A stretch of 64,000 nt of DNA from Herbidospora cretacea (GTDB taxonomy: Bacteria > Actinomycetota > Actinomycetes > Streptosporangiales > Streptosporangiaceae). The stretch lies in the NCBI RefSeq assembly GCF_001570605.1, contig NZ_BBXG01000029.1:28860-92859 (forward strand), read 5' to 3'. Both the position numbers and the translations under genes were made by a program. The notes under the pieces are model-generated. The model worked only from the letters and a program-made list of their open reading frames with translations, was not told where the DNA came from and ran no database searches. Below are positions 7,962 through 16,759 of the stretch, piece by piece. Each line of letters starts with the position of its first letter. Positions within the stretch are counted from its first letter, which is position 1.

Positions 7962-8992
7962 TCCGATGCGCCGTCGTGGGAGGCGCCGGCTACATCGGCG
8001 GCGAACTCCTGCGCATCCTCACCGGGCACCCCTCGGCCGAGCTGACGGCCGCCACCTCACGGCGGCTGCGCGGCCGGCTGATCGACGGGGCCCACCCCAA
8101 CCTGCGTGGCCGCACCCGGCTGTCCTTCGTCTCCGAGGAGGAGCTCGACCAGGACGGCCCCTACGACGTGCTGTTCCTGGCCACGCCCCACCGCGAGACC
8201 ATGCGGCGGATGCCCGAGTTCCTCGGGCTGGCCGCGACCGTGATCGACCTGTCCGGCGACTTCCGCCTGCACGACCCCAAGGTCTACGCCGACTATTACG
8301 GCGTCGACCACGTGGCCCCCGACCTGATCGGGACCTTCACCACGGGCGTGCCGGAGCTGCACCGCGAGGAGCTGCAGAAGTCGAGCCGCATCAGCGTGCC
8401 CGGGTGCATGGCCAACGCCGGCATCCTGGCGCTGACCCCGCTGGCCGAGGCCGGGCTCATCCACGGCGAGCTGTCCGTGGACGCCCGCACCGGGTCGAGC
8501 GGCGCCGGCGCGACCGCCGGGGCGGAGAACCTGCACGCCGAACGCAGCGGCGCCCTGCGCGTCTTCGCGCCCACCCGCCACCGCCACGAGGCGGAGATCT
8601 CCCAGGCCACCGGCCTGCCGGTCCGCATGCGGGCCACCGGGATCGAGGCGGTCCGCGGTGTGCAGCTCGTCTGCACGGCCCCGCTGACCGAGGGCACCGA
8701 GGAGCGCGCGATCCGGGCGGCCTACCGCGACCGGTACGCCGACGAGCACTTCGTGCGGGTCGTCGCCCACCGGCGCGGGCTGCACCGCTTCCCGGACGCC
8801 AAGATCCTCTCCGGCTCGAACTTCTGCGACGTCGGTTTCGCCCTCGACGCCGGGTCGACCACGGTCACCGTGATCGCGGCCCTGGACAACCTCGTCAAGG
8901 GCGGCGCCGGGAACGCCGTGCAGTGCATGAACATCCGCCACGGCCGTCCCGAACGCGAAGGCCTGGAGTTCGTGGGCCTGCACCCCAACTAG
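7958..8992 (+). CDS. lysY: LysY/ArgC-type LysW-glutamyl-phosphate reductase
   Basis: This 344-residue N-acetyl-gamma-glutamyl-phosphate reductase homologue has the NADP-binding GGAGYIGGELLR near the N-terminus (8-19), the catalytic cysteine in VPGCMANA and the family GSSGAGATAG segment. On LysW it should reduce the acyl phosphate made by the LysZ domain to an aldehyde. It overlaps lysX by four bases (ATGA). The next genes encode a transketolase, so the aldehyde is probably an acceptor for a two-carbon unit rather than an amination substrate. Confidence 0.93.
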   Translation: MIRCAVVGGAGYIGGELLRILTGHPSAELTAATSRRLRGRLIDGAHPNLRGRTRLSFVSEEELDQDGPYDVLFLATPHRETMRRMPEFLGLAATVIDLSGDFRLHDPKVYADYYGVDHVAPDLIGTFTTGVPELHREELQKSSRISVPGCMANAGILALTPLAEAGLIHGELSVDARTGSSGAGATAGAENLHAERSGALRVFAPTRHRHEAEISQATGLPVRMRATGIEAVRGVQLVCTAPLTEGTEERAIRAAYRDRYADEHFVRVVAHRRGLHRFPDAKILSGSNFCDVGFALDAGSTTVTVIAALDNLVKGGAGNAVQCMNIRHGRPEREGLEFVGLHPN

Positions 8993-9000
8993 GAGTCTCG

Positions 9001-9843
9001 ATGACCACCACCATCGGTGCCCCCCAGGACCTGGGCACGGCGGCCGGGACCGCCGCCCGGATCAGGGAGCACATCGTCAACCTGTGCGCCAGCCCCGAGG
9101 GCGGCCACCTGGGCGGCTCGATGTCGCTCGCGGAGATCCTCGCGACCCTCTACACGCGGGTGCTGCGGGTCGATCCGTCCCGGCCCGGGGCCGTCGAAAG
9201 GGACATCCTGCTGCTCAGCAAGGGGCACGGCGGCCTGGCGCTCTACGCGGCGCTGACCGAGGCCGGTTTCTTCCCGGCGACCCGGCTCAACGAGTACGCG
9301 CAGCCGGGCAGCGAGTTCATGGCCCACCCCCACGCCGAGATCCCCGGCGTCGAGATGCCCTCCGGGTCGCTCGGCCACGGGCTGGCGCTGGCGGTCGGGT
9401 TCGGGCTCGGGTTCCGGCTCGACGGCGCGGACCGGCGGTGCTTCGTCGTCATGGGTGACGGCGAGCTCCAGGAGGGCTCCGTCTGGGAGGCCGCCTCGGT
9501 GGCCGCCGCCCAGCGCCTCGACAGCGTCGTCGCGATCGTCGACCGCAACCGGCTCCAGATCACCGGCGGGACCGAGACGATCGACGCGCTCGAACCGCTG
9601 GCCGACCGGTGGTCGGCCTTCGGCTGGTCGGTACGCGAGGTCGACGGCCACTCGGTGGAGGAACTCGAGGCCGCGCTGACCGAGCCGCCGGTCCCCGGCC
9701 GCCCGACCGTCGTGATCGCCCGGACCGTGAAGGGCAAGGGCATCCCGTTCGTCGAGGACCAGCCGCGCAGCCACTACGCCAAGCTCGGCGAACGGCAGCA
9801 CGCCAAGGCCCTCGCCGCGCTCCGGAGAGGAGCCGTGTCATGA
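9001..9843 (+). CDS. Transketolase N-terminal (TPP-binding) subunit
   Basis: This 280-residue protein is the pyrophosphate-binding half of a split transketolase. It has the GDGELQEGSVWEAA motif with a downstream Asn in IVDRN for thiamine diphosphate-Mg binding, plus the LSKGHGGLALYA histidine segment. The start has AGGAGTCTCG upstream. With the downstream subunit it should transfer a ketol unit from a ketose phosphate to the LysW-bound semialdehyde, extending glutamate by two carbons as in DADH formation for vazabitide and azinomycin. Two-gene transketolases are typical of such clusters. Confidence 0.93.
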   Translation: MTTTIGAPQDLGTAAGTAARIREHIVNLCASPEGGHLGGSMSLAEILATLYTRVLRVDPSRPGAVERDILLLSKGHGGLALYAALTEAGFFPATRLNEYAQPGSEFMAHPHAEIPGVEMPSGSLGHGLALAVGFGLGFRLDGADRRCFVVMGDGELQEGSVWEAASVAAAQRLDSVVAIVDRNRLQITGGTETIDALEPLADRWSAFGWSVREVDGHSVEELEAALTEPPVPGRPTVVIARTVKGKGIPFVEDQPRSHYAKLGERQHAKALAALRRGAVS

Positions 9844-10766
9844 GCCCCTCCTCCCGTGAGGTCTACCGGGACGCCGTCCTGGACCTGCTCCCCCGCGACG
9901 ACCGGCTGGTCTGCCTCGACTCCGACACCGGCCTGTTCGACGCCGCGAAGTTCCCCGAGCGCTACGTCAACCTCGGCATCGCCGAGCACACGCTGATGGG
10001 CGCGGCGGCCGGGCTGGCCAAGTCGGGCCGGATCCCGCTGGTCAACACGATGGCGGCGTTCGCGTCGTCGCGCGCCAACGAGGCCGTGAAGATCGACATC
10101 GCCCTCAACAACCTGCCGGTGCGGATCGCCGGGACCCACTCGGGCGTGTCCGCCGGGCACCTCGGGCCGACCCACCACGCGCTGGAGGACCTGGCCGTGA
10201 TGCGGGCGCTGCCCAACATGACCGTGGTCGTGCCGGCCGACGGCCCGCAGACCGGGACCCTGTTCCGGCAGTCGCTGGGCGTCAACGGCCCCGTCTACCT
10301 GCGGCTCGGCCGCAACGCGACCCCGGAGATCCCCGACGCGCCGCCGGTCAGGCTCGGCCTGGCGCAGGTGCTCAGGGATGGCGCCGACGTGACGCTGGCG
10401 GCCTGCGGGCCCTACCCGGTGATCGCCGCCCTCGACGCCGCCGACCTCTTGGAGCAGGAGGGCGTCCGCGCGTCGGTGCTCAACGTCCACACCGTCAAGC
10501 CCCTGGACGTCGCCACGATCGCCGCCCACGCCCGGCGCTCCGGCGTGGTGGTCACCGTCGAGGAACACTGGCGCAACGCCGGGTTCGGGTCGGCCGTGGC
10601 CGAGTCGCTGGCGGAGATCACCCCCAGCCTGGTGCTCCGGGTTGCGATGCCGGACGCGTTCGTCCCCGTCGCCGGCGGGCAGCGGTATCTCGCCGAGCGC
10701 GGCGGCGTCACCGCCGCCTCGGTCGCGGCCAGGGCACGAGCGGCTCTTGGGAGGGATCCGCGATGA
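9840..10766 (+). CDS. Transketolase C-terminal (pyrimidine-binding) subunit
   Basis: This 308-residue partner subunit overlaps the N-terminal subunit by ATGA. It holds the pyrimidine-binding domain with the conserved glutamate in NLGIAEHTLMGAAAGLA, then the transketolase C-terminal domain with VTVEEHWRNAGFGSAV. The active site forms between the two subunits. Because the genes are translationally coupled, a fixed 1:1 assembly is expected. Confidence 0.93.
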   Translation: MSPSSREVYRDAVLDLLPRDDRLVCLDSDTGLFDAAKFPERYVNLGIAEHTLMGAAAGLAKSGRIPLVNTMAAFASSRANEAVKIDIALNNLPVRIAGTHSGVSAGHLGPTHHALEDLAVMRALPNMTVVVPADGPQTGTLFRQSLGVNGPVYLRLGRNATPEIPDAPPVRLGLAQVLRDGADVTLAACGPYPVIAALDAADLLEQEGVRASVLNVHTVKPLDVATIAAHARRSGVVVTVEEHWRNAGFGSAVAESLAEITPSLVLRVAMPDAFVPVAGGQRYLAERGGVTAASVAARARAALGRDPR

Positions 10767-12226
10767 CCGTCATGGACGACCTGCGCGGACACCCGCGCGG
10801 CAAGCTCGCCCTGGTCTGCTACCAGGACGGCACGGCCGTCGAACTGACCTACGGCGACCTGCTCGACCGAGTCGACCGCATGGCCACCCTGCTGCACCGC
10901 CTCGGTGTGGCCAAGGGCCAGGTCGTGACGCTCCAGCTGCCCAACTCGTGGCAGCTCGCGGCGCTGATCCTGGCGTGCTACCGGATCGGGGCGATCCCCG
11001 GCCCGGTCGTGCCGATCATGCGGCGGCGTGAGGTCCAGTTCATGCTGAACCTGACCGAGAGCCCCGTCTACATCGCGCGCCGCGAGTTCCGCGGCTTCTC
11101 GTACAAGGACATGATCGCCTCCGTGGACGCGCCGAAGCTGCGTCACACCCTGTTCGCCGAGGAGCTGTCCCTGCCGGAGAGCGACCTCGACGGCGTCACC
11201 GAGTCGGGCCCCGGCGACCCCGCCCAGGTGGCCTTCACCTCCGGGACGACCGGGGAGCCGAAGGGCGTCGTGCACAGCCACGACACCCTCCACGCGATGA
11301 ACCGGGCCCAGGCCGACGTGCTCCACCTGACCGCCGACGTCGTCACGGCCATGGGGTCGCCGACGACGCACCAGGCCGGGTTCACCTGGAACCTGATCAT
11401 GCCGCTGCTGCTCGGCGGCACCGCGGTCCACGTCGAGTCGTGGGACGCCGACCGGATGCTCGACATCCTCCAGGAGCGCCGGGTGACCTTCTTCATGGGC
11501 GCCCCGACCTTCCTGTCCGACCTCATCGAGACCCAGTCCGCCCGGCCGCGCGATCTGAGCGCCCTGGCGACGTTCGCGACCGGCAGCGCGCCCATCGCGC
11601 CCTACCTGGTCGAACGCGCCCGCGACGTGCTCGGCTGCCGCCTCTACGCCCTGTGGGGGATGACCGAGAACGGCTGCGTCACCATCACCCGTCCCGAGGA
11701 CCCGCCGATGCGGGCCGCCGAGAGCGACGGCACGGTCGTGCCCGGCATGGAGGTGCGGATCGCCGAGGGCGGCCGGCTCCAGGTCAGGGGCGCGTCCCAG
11801 TGCCTGGGCTACTTCCGGCGCGAGCACGTCTACCAGGCGTGCCTCACCGACGATGGCTGGTTCGACACCGGCGACCTGGCCCGCGACGACGGGCACGGCG
11901 GCATCCGGATCACCGGCCGCGTGAAGGACGTCATCATGCGCGGCGCGGAGAACATCCCCGTCGTCGAGGTCGAGAACGCGCTGCTCCGGCACGACGCGGT
12001 CCGCGACGTCGCGGTGGTCGGCTACCCCGATCCCCGGCTCGGCGAGCGGGCCTGCGCGGTGATGGTGGCCTCCCCCGCTCCGAGCCTCGACGACCTGCGG
12101 GTGCACCTGGCCGGGCTCGGGATGGCCAAGCAGTACTGGCCGGAACGGCTGGAGATCGTCGGTTCCCTGCCGCGCACGCCGTCCGGGAAGATCCAGAAGT
12201 TCGCGCTGCGGGAGGGGCTGCGATGA
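10763..12226 (+). CDS. Acyl-CoA/acyl-AMP ligase (cyclohexanecarboxylate-CoA ligase-like)
   Basis: This 487-residue ANL-superfamily ligase has the P-loop FTSGTTGEPKG, the adenylate motif YALWGMTENG, the FDTGDLARDD hinge region and the catalytic lysine in TPSGKIQKF. It overlaps the transketolase subunit (ATGA) and the following acyl-CoA dehydrogenase (ATGA), so the two probably act in sequence on one acyl thioester. The closest families I recognise are AliA-type carboxylate-CoA ligases, which also include the BomJ/NatL2-like ligases of benzoxazole clusters. It could therefore serve either the AmCP-derived acid or 3-hydroxyanthranilate. Confidence 0.85.
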   Translation: MTVMDDLRGHPRGKLALVCYQDGTAVELTYGDLLDRVDRMATLLHRLGVAKGQVVTLQLPNSWQLAALILACYRIGAIPGPVVPIMRRREVQFMLNLTESPVYIARREFRGFSYKDMIASVDAPKLRHTLFAEELSLPESDLDGVTESGPGDPAQVAFTSGTTGEPKGVVHSHDTLHAMNRAQADVLHLTADVVTAMGSPTTHQAGFTWNLIMPLLLGGTAVHVESWDADRMLDILQERRVTFFMGAPTFLSDLIETQSARPRDLSALATFATGSAPIAPYLVERARDVLGCRLYALWGMTENGCVTITRPEDPPMRAAESDGTVVPGMEVRIAEGGRLQVRGASQCLGYFRREHVYQACLTDDGWFDTGDLARDDGHGGIRITGRVKDVIMRGAENIPVVEVENALLRHDAVRDVAVVGYPDPRLGERACAVMVASPAPSLDDLRVHLAGLGMAKQYWPERLEIVGSLPRTPSGKIQKFALREGLR

Positions 12227-13362
12227 ACACCGACTTCACACCCCAGCAGGAGACGCTGGCCAAACGGGTCCGCGAGTTCGCCGCCGACCGCGTCGCGCCC
12301 TTCCGGGCCGAGAGCGACCGGCGGGCCGAATACCGTCCGGGCCTGCTGGCCGACATGGCGGCCGAGGGGCTGTTCTCCTTACGCGTCCCCGAGGAGTTCG
12401 GCGGCCAGGGCCTCGACGCGGTCAGCGCCGGCATCGTGCTGGAGGAGCTAGCGGCGGCCGACCTGTCGGTCTGCTACCCGGTGCTCAACGCGGCGCTGGT
12501 CGGCGGCGTGCTGGCCGCCAACGGGACCCCGGCCCAGCTGGCCCGGTGGCTGCCGGGCATCGCCGCCGGGACGTCCGTCGTCGCCCTCGGCCTGACCGAG
12601 GCCGGCCACGGGACCGACGCGGCGGCCATCGAGACCGCCGGGGAGCACTTCCCCGACGGCTGGCGGCTGACCGGCGAGAAGACCTCCATCATGGCCACCG
12701 CCTACGCCACCCACGCCCTGCTGTTCGCCCGCACGGGCGGCCCGGGGGCGCGCGGGATCAGCGCCTTCTACACCCCCCTCCACGGCGTCCGCCGGGAGCT
12801 CCACTCCGACCTGGGCTGCCGGGCGGGCGGGCGCGGCCGGTTCACCCTCGACGGCCTGCACGTCGCCAACGACGACCTCGTCGGACGGCCGGGCGCGGGA
12901 TTCGTCGAGGTCATGCGCGGCTTCGGGGTGTCCCGGGCGCTGATCTCCCTGATGGCCATCGCCGTCGGCCAGGCCGCGCTGGACGAGGCGATGGCCTACG
13001 CCGGACGGCGGGAGGCCTTCGGCCGGCCGATCGGGAAGTTCCAGTCGGTCGCGTTCCCCCTGGTCGAACACGCCACGATGCTGCACGCCGCGCGCCTGGT
13101 CTCCTACGAGGCCCTGGCCGCCGCCGACGCGGGGCGCGACCCGCGCCTGCCCGCGAACATGGCGAAGTGGTGGGCCCCCAAGGCCGCCATGGAGGCGGTC
13201 CACCAGTCGCTCCTCACGATGGGCCACGTCGGCTGGTCGGAGGACGGCCCGGTGGCCCAGCGCCTCCGCGACGTCATCGGCCTGCAACTGGCCGACGGCA
13301 CCGCCGCCGCGACCAAACTGGTCGTCGCCCGCCATCTGCTGGGACGGGAGGCGGCACCGTGA
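12223..13362 (+). CDS. Acyl-CoA dehydrogenase family flavoprotein
   Basis: This 379-residue protein has the three-domain acyl-CoA dehydrogenase layout. It carries LTEAGHGTDA in the FAD-binding middle region, the R-EAFGRPIGKFQSV helix segment, and a C-terminal LQLADGTAAATK block where most family members have YEGT. The catalytic-base position is thus Asp (about 358) instead of Glu. It should desaturate an acyl thioester made by the ligase encoded just upstream (ATGA overlap). It ends the plus-strand AmCP operon; the next gene is on the opposite strand. Confidence 0.88.
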   Translation: MNTDFTPQQETLAKRVREFAADRVAPFRAESDRRAEYRPGLLADMAAEGLFSLRVPEEFGGQGLDAVSAGIVLEELAAADLSVCYPVLNAALVGGVLAANGTPAQLARWLPGIAAGTSVVALGLTEAGHGTDAAAIETAGEHFPDGWRLTGEKTSIMATAYATHALLFARTGGPGARGISAFYTPLHGVRRELHSDLGCRAGGRGRFTLDGLHVANDDLVGRPGAGFVEVMRGFGVSRALISLMAIAVGQAALDEAMAYAGRREAFGRPIGKFQSVAFPLVEHATMLHAARLVSYEALAAADAGRDPRLPANMAKWWAPKAAMEAVHQSLLTMGHVGWSEDGPVAQRLRDVIGLQLADGTAAATKLVVARHLLGREAAP

Positions 13363-13379
13363 GGGGCGACGTCGAACCC

Positions 13380-13934
13380 TCAGCGCGCCGGCCGGTCGGC
13401 CGTGCCCCGGCGGTAGGTGCGCATCTTCGCGCGGGTGCCGCAGACGGCCATCGAGCACCAGCGGCTGCCCCGGTTCCGGGACCGGTCGTAGAAGGCCCAC
13501 TCGCACCGCTGCTCGCGGCAGGTCTTCAGCCGGGACCACGAACCGTCGGCCACGGCCGAGGCGACCGCGCCGAGGACCGTCGCGAAGACGCCGCGCAGAT
13601 CCTGCTGGGCCGGGCGCAGGCCGAGGGTCTCGCCCGACAGCACCAGCGGGCAGTCACGGGCGACGTGGCCGATCGTCAGCCGCGCCTCCCGGTCGGGGGC
13701 CGAGCCGTTGTTCTCGCGGAGCACGGCGCGCAGCGCCTCCCGCAGGGTGACGGCGTCGCGCCGGTCGAGCTCGCCTACAGCGGCCGAGAGGCCGTGGCGG
13801 GCGAGCCAGCGCTCCACCCCTTCGGCCGTGGCGAACTCGTCGGGCCCGAACTCCACATTGACGCTGTTCACGAACGACTGGACCAGCGCCAGCGGGCCCG
13901 GCGCGGTCTCCCTGTCTCCCGGCTGACCTTTCAC
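13380..13934 (-). CDS. CGNR zinc-finger transcriptional regulator
   Basis: This 184-residue regulator has an N-terminal ABATE-type ligand-sensing region and a C-terminal zinc finger with cysteines in LKTCREQRC and WCSMAVCGTR. The family name motif CGNR reads CGTR here. The GTG at 13934 is chosen because the frame upstream runs into the operator. It is transcribed divergently from the MFS exporter, and a perfect inverted repeat lies between them. It probably controls itself, the exporter and the biosynthetic operon at 15524, which has the same repeat. Confidence 0.85.
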   Translation of the reverse strand: MKGQPGDRETAPGPLALVQSFVNSVNVEFGPDEFATAEGVERWLARHGLSAAVGELDRRDAVTLREALRAVLRENNGSAPDREARLTIGHVARDCPLVLSGETLGLRPAQQDLRGVFATVLGAVASAVADGSWSRLKTCREQRCEWAFYDRSRNRGSRWCSMAVCGTRAKMRTYRRGTADRPAR

Positions 13935-13936
13935 GC

Positions 13937-13963
13937 TTACCAGTAAACGGATTTCACTGGTAA
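13937..13963. promoter_or_regulatory. Operator 1: TTACCAGT-N11-ACTGGTAA inverted repeat
   Basis: Perfect 8-bp arms TTACCAGT (13937-13944) and ACTGGTAA (13956-13963) flank an 11-base spacer, directly upstream of the CGNR regulator start and 25 bp before the exporter ATG. The outer TTACC-N17-GGTAA pattern has exactly the same geometry as the repeat at 15481-15507. The position fits autoregulation plus control of the exporter. Confidence 0.75.
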
Positions 13964-13988
13964 CAAACAAGTAAGAGGAGGAAAGACC

Positions 13989-15389
13989 ATGTCCCAGGAG
14001 AACCGCAAGCCGGCCCTGGCACTGCTGTGCATGGCCCAGTTCGTGCTGGTCCTGGACTTCGCGATCGTCAACGTCGCATTGCCCTCCATCCAGCGGGACC
14101 TCGGCTTCACCGACAGCGCCCTGCAGTGGGTCGTCGGCGCGTACGCGCTGTTCTTCGGCGGGTTCCTGCTGGTCGGCGGGCGGCTCGGCGACATCGTGGG
14201 ACGCAAGAGGATGTTCGTCGGCGGCCTGGCCGTCTTCACCGCCGCGTCCCTGGCGGGCGGGGTCGCGACCGAGCCCATCGTGCTCATCGTGGCCCGCGCG
14301 CTCCAGGGCCTCTCGGCGGCGATGGTGTCGCCGGCCGTGCTGGCGCTGATCGCGGGCGGCTACCCCGAAGGCAAGGAACGCGCGAAGGCCATGGGCATCT
14401 TCGGCGCGGTCGCCTCGGCCGGGTTCACCGGCGGGGTCCTCTTCGGCGGCGTGCTGACCGAGCTGTTCGGCTGGCGGGCGGTCATGTTCGTGAACGTCCC
14501 CGTCGGCGTCGCGCTGGTGCTCCGGGCGGTCAGGCGCCTGGACGCCGACCACGTCGCCCACCGCACCCAGCGGATCGACGTCCCCGGCGCCATCCTGGTC
14601 ACGGCCGGCATGTGCGCGCTGACCTACGCCCTCACCACCGCCACCGACCACGGCTGGTCGGCCCCCGGCGTCGTCTACCCGCTGATCGGGGCGGCGGTGC
14701 TGCTGGCCGCGTTCTTCGTGCTCCAGACCCGCTCGGCCAACCCGCTGGTGCCGCTGTCGATCTTCAAGATCCGCGGCGTGGTCGCCGGTGACTCCATCGC
14801 GTTCCTGTCGGGCGGCGTCATGTCGATCTCGACCTACTTCCTGACCCTCTACATGCAGCACGGCCTCGGCTACTCCGCCATCCAGACGGGCCTGGCGTTC
14901 TTCCCGCAGGCCGTCGTGACCGTGCTGGCCGCGAAGTTCGTGGCCGACCTGACCGGCCGCGTCGGGCCCCGGCCGGTGCTCATCGGCGGCGCGGCCTGTC
15001 TGACCGCCGGTTCGGCCTGGCTGCTCACCGTCCCCGTGAACGGGAGCTACTGGCTGCACGTGCTGCCCGGCGGCGTCCTGATCGGGCTCGGCGTGACGGT
15101 CATGATGATCTCCACCGCGGTGGCCGCCACGACCGGGGTCGACGGGCCGCGCATGGGCCTGGCCAGCGGTCTGTACAACTCGCTGCGCCAGCTCGGGGTG
15201 GGCCTGCTGCTGGCCATCGCCGTGACGGCGGCGGTGCCGACCACCGACCCGCAGAACATCGGCAGCTACCACGTCGCGTTCGGGATCAGCACGGTCCTGT
15301 CGGTGCTGATCGCGCTGATCGCGGCGGCCGTCCTGCGCCCTCGCGAGGCCGCGACGCCGGTCGCCGAGAAGGAGAGGGTCGACGCCTGA
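13989..15389 (+). CDS. MFS drug exporter (DHA2/EmrB-QacA type)
   Basis: This 466-residue membrane protein has about 14 predicted hydrophobic spans, motif A GGRLGDIVGRKRMF in the first cytoplasmic loop and an early Asp in the first helix (FVLVLDFAIVNVALP), as in proton-coupled multidrug exporters of the EmrB/QacA group. It has a strong AGAGGAGG ribosome site. Its divergent pairing with a regulator and shared operator with the biosynthetic operon suggest it exports the product and confers self-resistance. A strong terminator follows. Confidence 0.92.
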   Translation: MSQENRKPALALLCMAQFVLVLDFAIVNVALPSIQRDLGFTDSALQWVVGAYALFFGGFLLVGGRLGDIVGRKRMFVGGLAVFTAASLAGGVATEPIVLIVARALQGLSAAMVSPAVLALIAGGYPEGKERAKAMGIFGAVASAGFTGGVLFGGVLTELFGWRAVMFVNVPVGVALVLRAVRRLDADHVAHRTQRIDVPGAILVTAGMCALTYALTTATDHGWSAPGVVYPLIGAAVLLAAFFVLQTRSANPLVPLSIFKIRGVVAGDSIAFLSGGVMSISTYFLTLYMQHGLGYSAIQTGLAFFPQAVVTVLAAKFVADLTGRVGPRPVLIGGAACLTAGSAWLLTVPVNGSYWLHVLPGGVLIGLGVTVMMISTAVAATTGVDGPRMGLASGLYNSLRQLGVGLLLAIAVTAAVPTTDPQNIGSYHVAFGISTVLSVLIALIAAAVLRPREAATPVAEKERVDA

Positions 15390-15400
15390 GAAAAGCGCCG

Positions 15401-15438
15401 AAAAGGCCGGTCCCCGATAAGGGGTCCGGCCTTTTTTC
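15401..15438 (+). terminator. Rho-independent terminator after the exporter
   Basis: A 15-bp stem with one mismatch (AAAAGGCCGGTCCCC / GGGGTCCGGCCTTTT) closes a five-base GATAA loop and runs into CTTTTTTCTT. It lies 12 bases after the exporter stop and separates it from the monooxygenase operon. Confidence 0.88.
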
Positions 15439-15479
15439 TTCATAAACAGCGCTAATCGAGACGCCATTGTTTGCCCGTA

Positions 15480-15508
15480 GTTACCGCCATAGCGTGGAAA
15501 GCGGTAAC
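15480..15508. promoter_or_regulatory. Operator 2: GTTACCGC-N13-GCGGTAAC inverted repeat
   Basis: Perfect 8-bp arms GTTACCGC (15480-15487) and GCGGTAAC (15501-15508) lie 15 bp before the monooxygenase ATG. The TTACC (15481-15485) and GGTAA (15503-15507) cores span 27 bp, exactly as at 13937-13963. The CGNR regulator is the likely binder, giving joint control of exporter and biosynthetic operon. Confidence 0.75.
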
Positions 15509-15523
15509 AGCGAAAGGACGGAC

Positions 15524-16759
15524 ATGGCGAACACACTGATCGCCGGCGGCGGGATCGGCGGCCTGGCGGCCGCGCTCTCGATCGCCCGAGCAGGCACCAA
15601 TGATCCGCACCGCGTGACCGTGCTCGAACGCGGTGACCGGTTCGCCGAGCTCGGCGCCGGGATCCAGCTCGCGCCCAACGCGTTCCGCGCCCTCGACCTG
15701 CTGGGCGTCGGCGACCGGGTGCGCGAGCGCGCGGTCTTCATCGACGAACTGCGCCTCATGGACGGCACCACCGGCCGCCGCGTCACCGGCCTCCCCTTGA
15801 CGGGGACCTACCGGGAGCGCTTCGGCAACCCCTACGCGGTCGTCCACCGGGGCGACCTCTACCAGCCGCTCCTGGACGCCTGCCGCGCCGACGGCCGGAT
15901 CGAGCTCCTGCCGGGCCACGCGGTCACCGGCTACACGCAGACCGCGGACAAGGTCGTCGTGACGAGCCGGATCGCCGGCAAGGTGACCGCCGACGGCCGG
16001 ACCACCGGCTCAGGCACCGTGACCCGCTTCGAGGCCGACTACCTGATCGGCGCCGACGGGATCCGCTCCGCGGTCCGGGCGCAGCTGGTCGGCGACGGGC
16101 GGCCCCGGGTCTCCGGCCACACGATCCACCGCTCGGTCATCCCGATGGAGCGGGTCCCCGAGGAGCTGCGGTGGAACGTCGTCACCCTGTGGGCCGGGCC
16201 CAAGTGGCACTTCGTGCACTATCCGATCGGCGGCGGCGCGTTCCTCAACCTGGCCGCCACCGTCGACGACGGAGCCACCCGGGAGGTCGCGGGTGAGCCG
16301 GTCGCGCGGGAGGTCGTGCGGAACCGGTTTCCCGGTCTGAGCGACACGGCCAGAGCTCTGCTCGCCCTCGGCGACGAGTGGCGGACCTGGGTCCTGTGCG
16401 ACCGCGACCCCGTCTCGGCCTGGACCGACGGCCGGGTGGCCCTGCTGGGCGACGCGGCGCACCCGATGCTCCAGTACGCCGCCCAGGGCGCCTGCACCGC
16501 CCTTGAGGACGCGGTCGTGCTCGGCGACGTCTTCCCCGACCTCGACGCCTACGCCGCCCTGCGGCGGGAGCGCACCGCGGACGCGACGCGCGCCGCCCGG
16601 TGGCTGGGCGACCGGATCTACCACCCGGCCGGCGAGGCCGCCCGGGAGCGCAACGGCATGCTGGCCGCGCTGTCCGAGACGGACCTGCACGACCACGTGG
16701 CCTGGTTACACGCCTACAACCCCCGCACAGAAAGGATCCCGAGCGATGCGGTTCGATGA
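15524..16759 (+). CDS. FAD-dependent aromatic hydroxylase (salicylate/3-hydroxybenzoate hydroxylase-like)
   Basis: This 411-residue group A flavin monooxygenase has the dinucleotide fold GGGIGGLAAA near the N-terminus (8-17), the DG motif YLIGADGIRSAVR, and the GD motif GRVALLGDAAHPM. Such enzymes hydroxylate phenolic acids with NAD(P)H and O2. It is the first gene of the long operon behind operator 2. Plausible substrates are salicylate, 3-hydroxyanthranilate or the assembled benzoxazole; the sequence does not decide. Its 3' end overlaps the next gene by 14 bases. Confidence 0.9.
   Translation: MANTLIAGGGIGGLAAALSIARAGTNDPHRVTVLERGDRFAELGAGIQLAPNAFRALDLLGVGDRVRERAVFIDELRLMDGTTGRRVTGLPLTGTYRERFGNPYAVVHRGDLYQPLLDACRADGRIELLPGHAVTGYTQTADKVVVTSRIAGKVTADGRTTGSGTVTRFEADYLIGADGIRSAVRAQLVGDGRPRVSGHTIHRSVIPMERVPEELRWNVVTLWAGPKWHFVHYPIGGGAFLNLAATVDDGATREVAGEPVAREVVRNRFPGLSDTARALLALGDEWRTWVLCDRDPVSAWTDGRVALLGDAAHPMLQYAAQGACTALEDAVVLGDVFPDLDAYAALRRERTADATRAARWLGDRIYHPAGEAARERNGMLAALSETDLHDHVAWLHAYNPRTERIPSDAVR

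Noticed and set aside
6931..8992. Primary lysine or arginine biosynthesis through LysW
   Set aside because: The expected LysJ aminotransferase is missing in the window and the operon continues with transketolase, ligase and acyl-CoA dehydrogenase.
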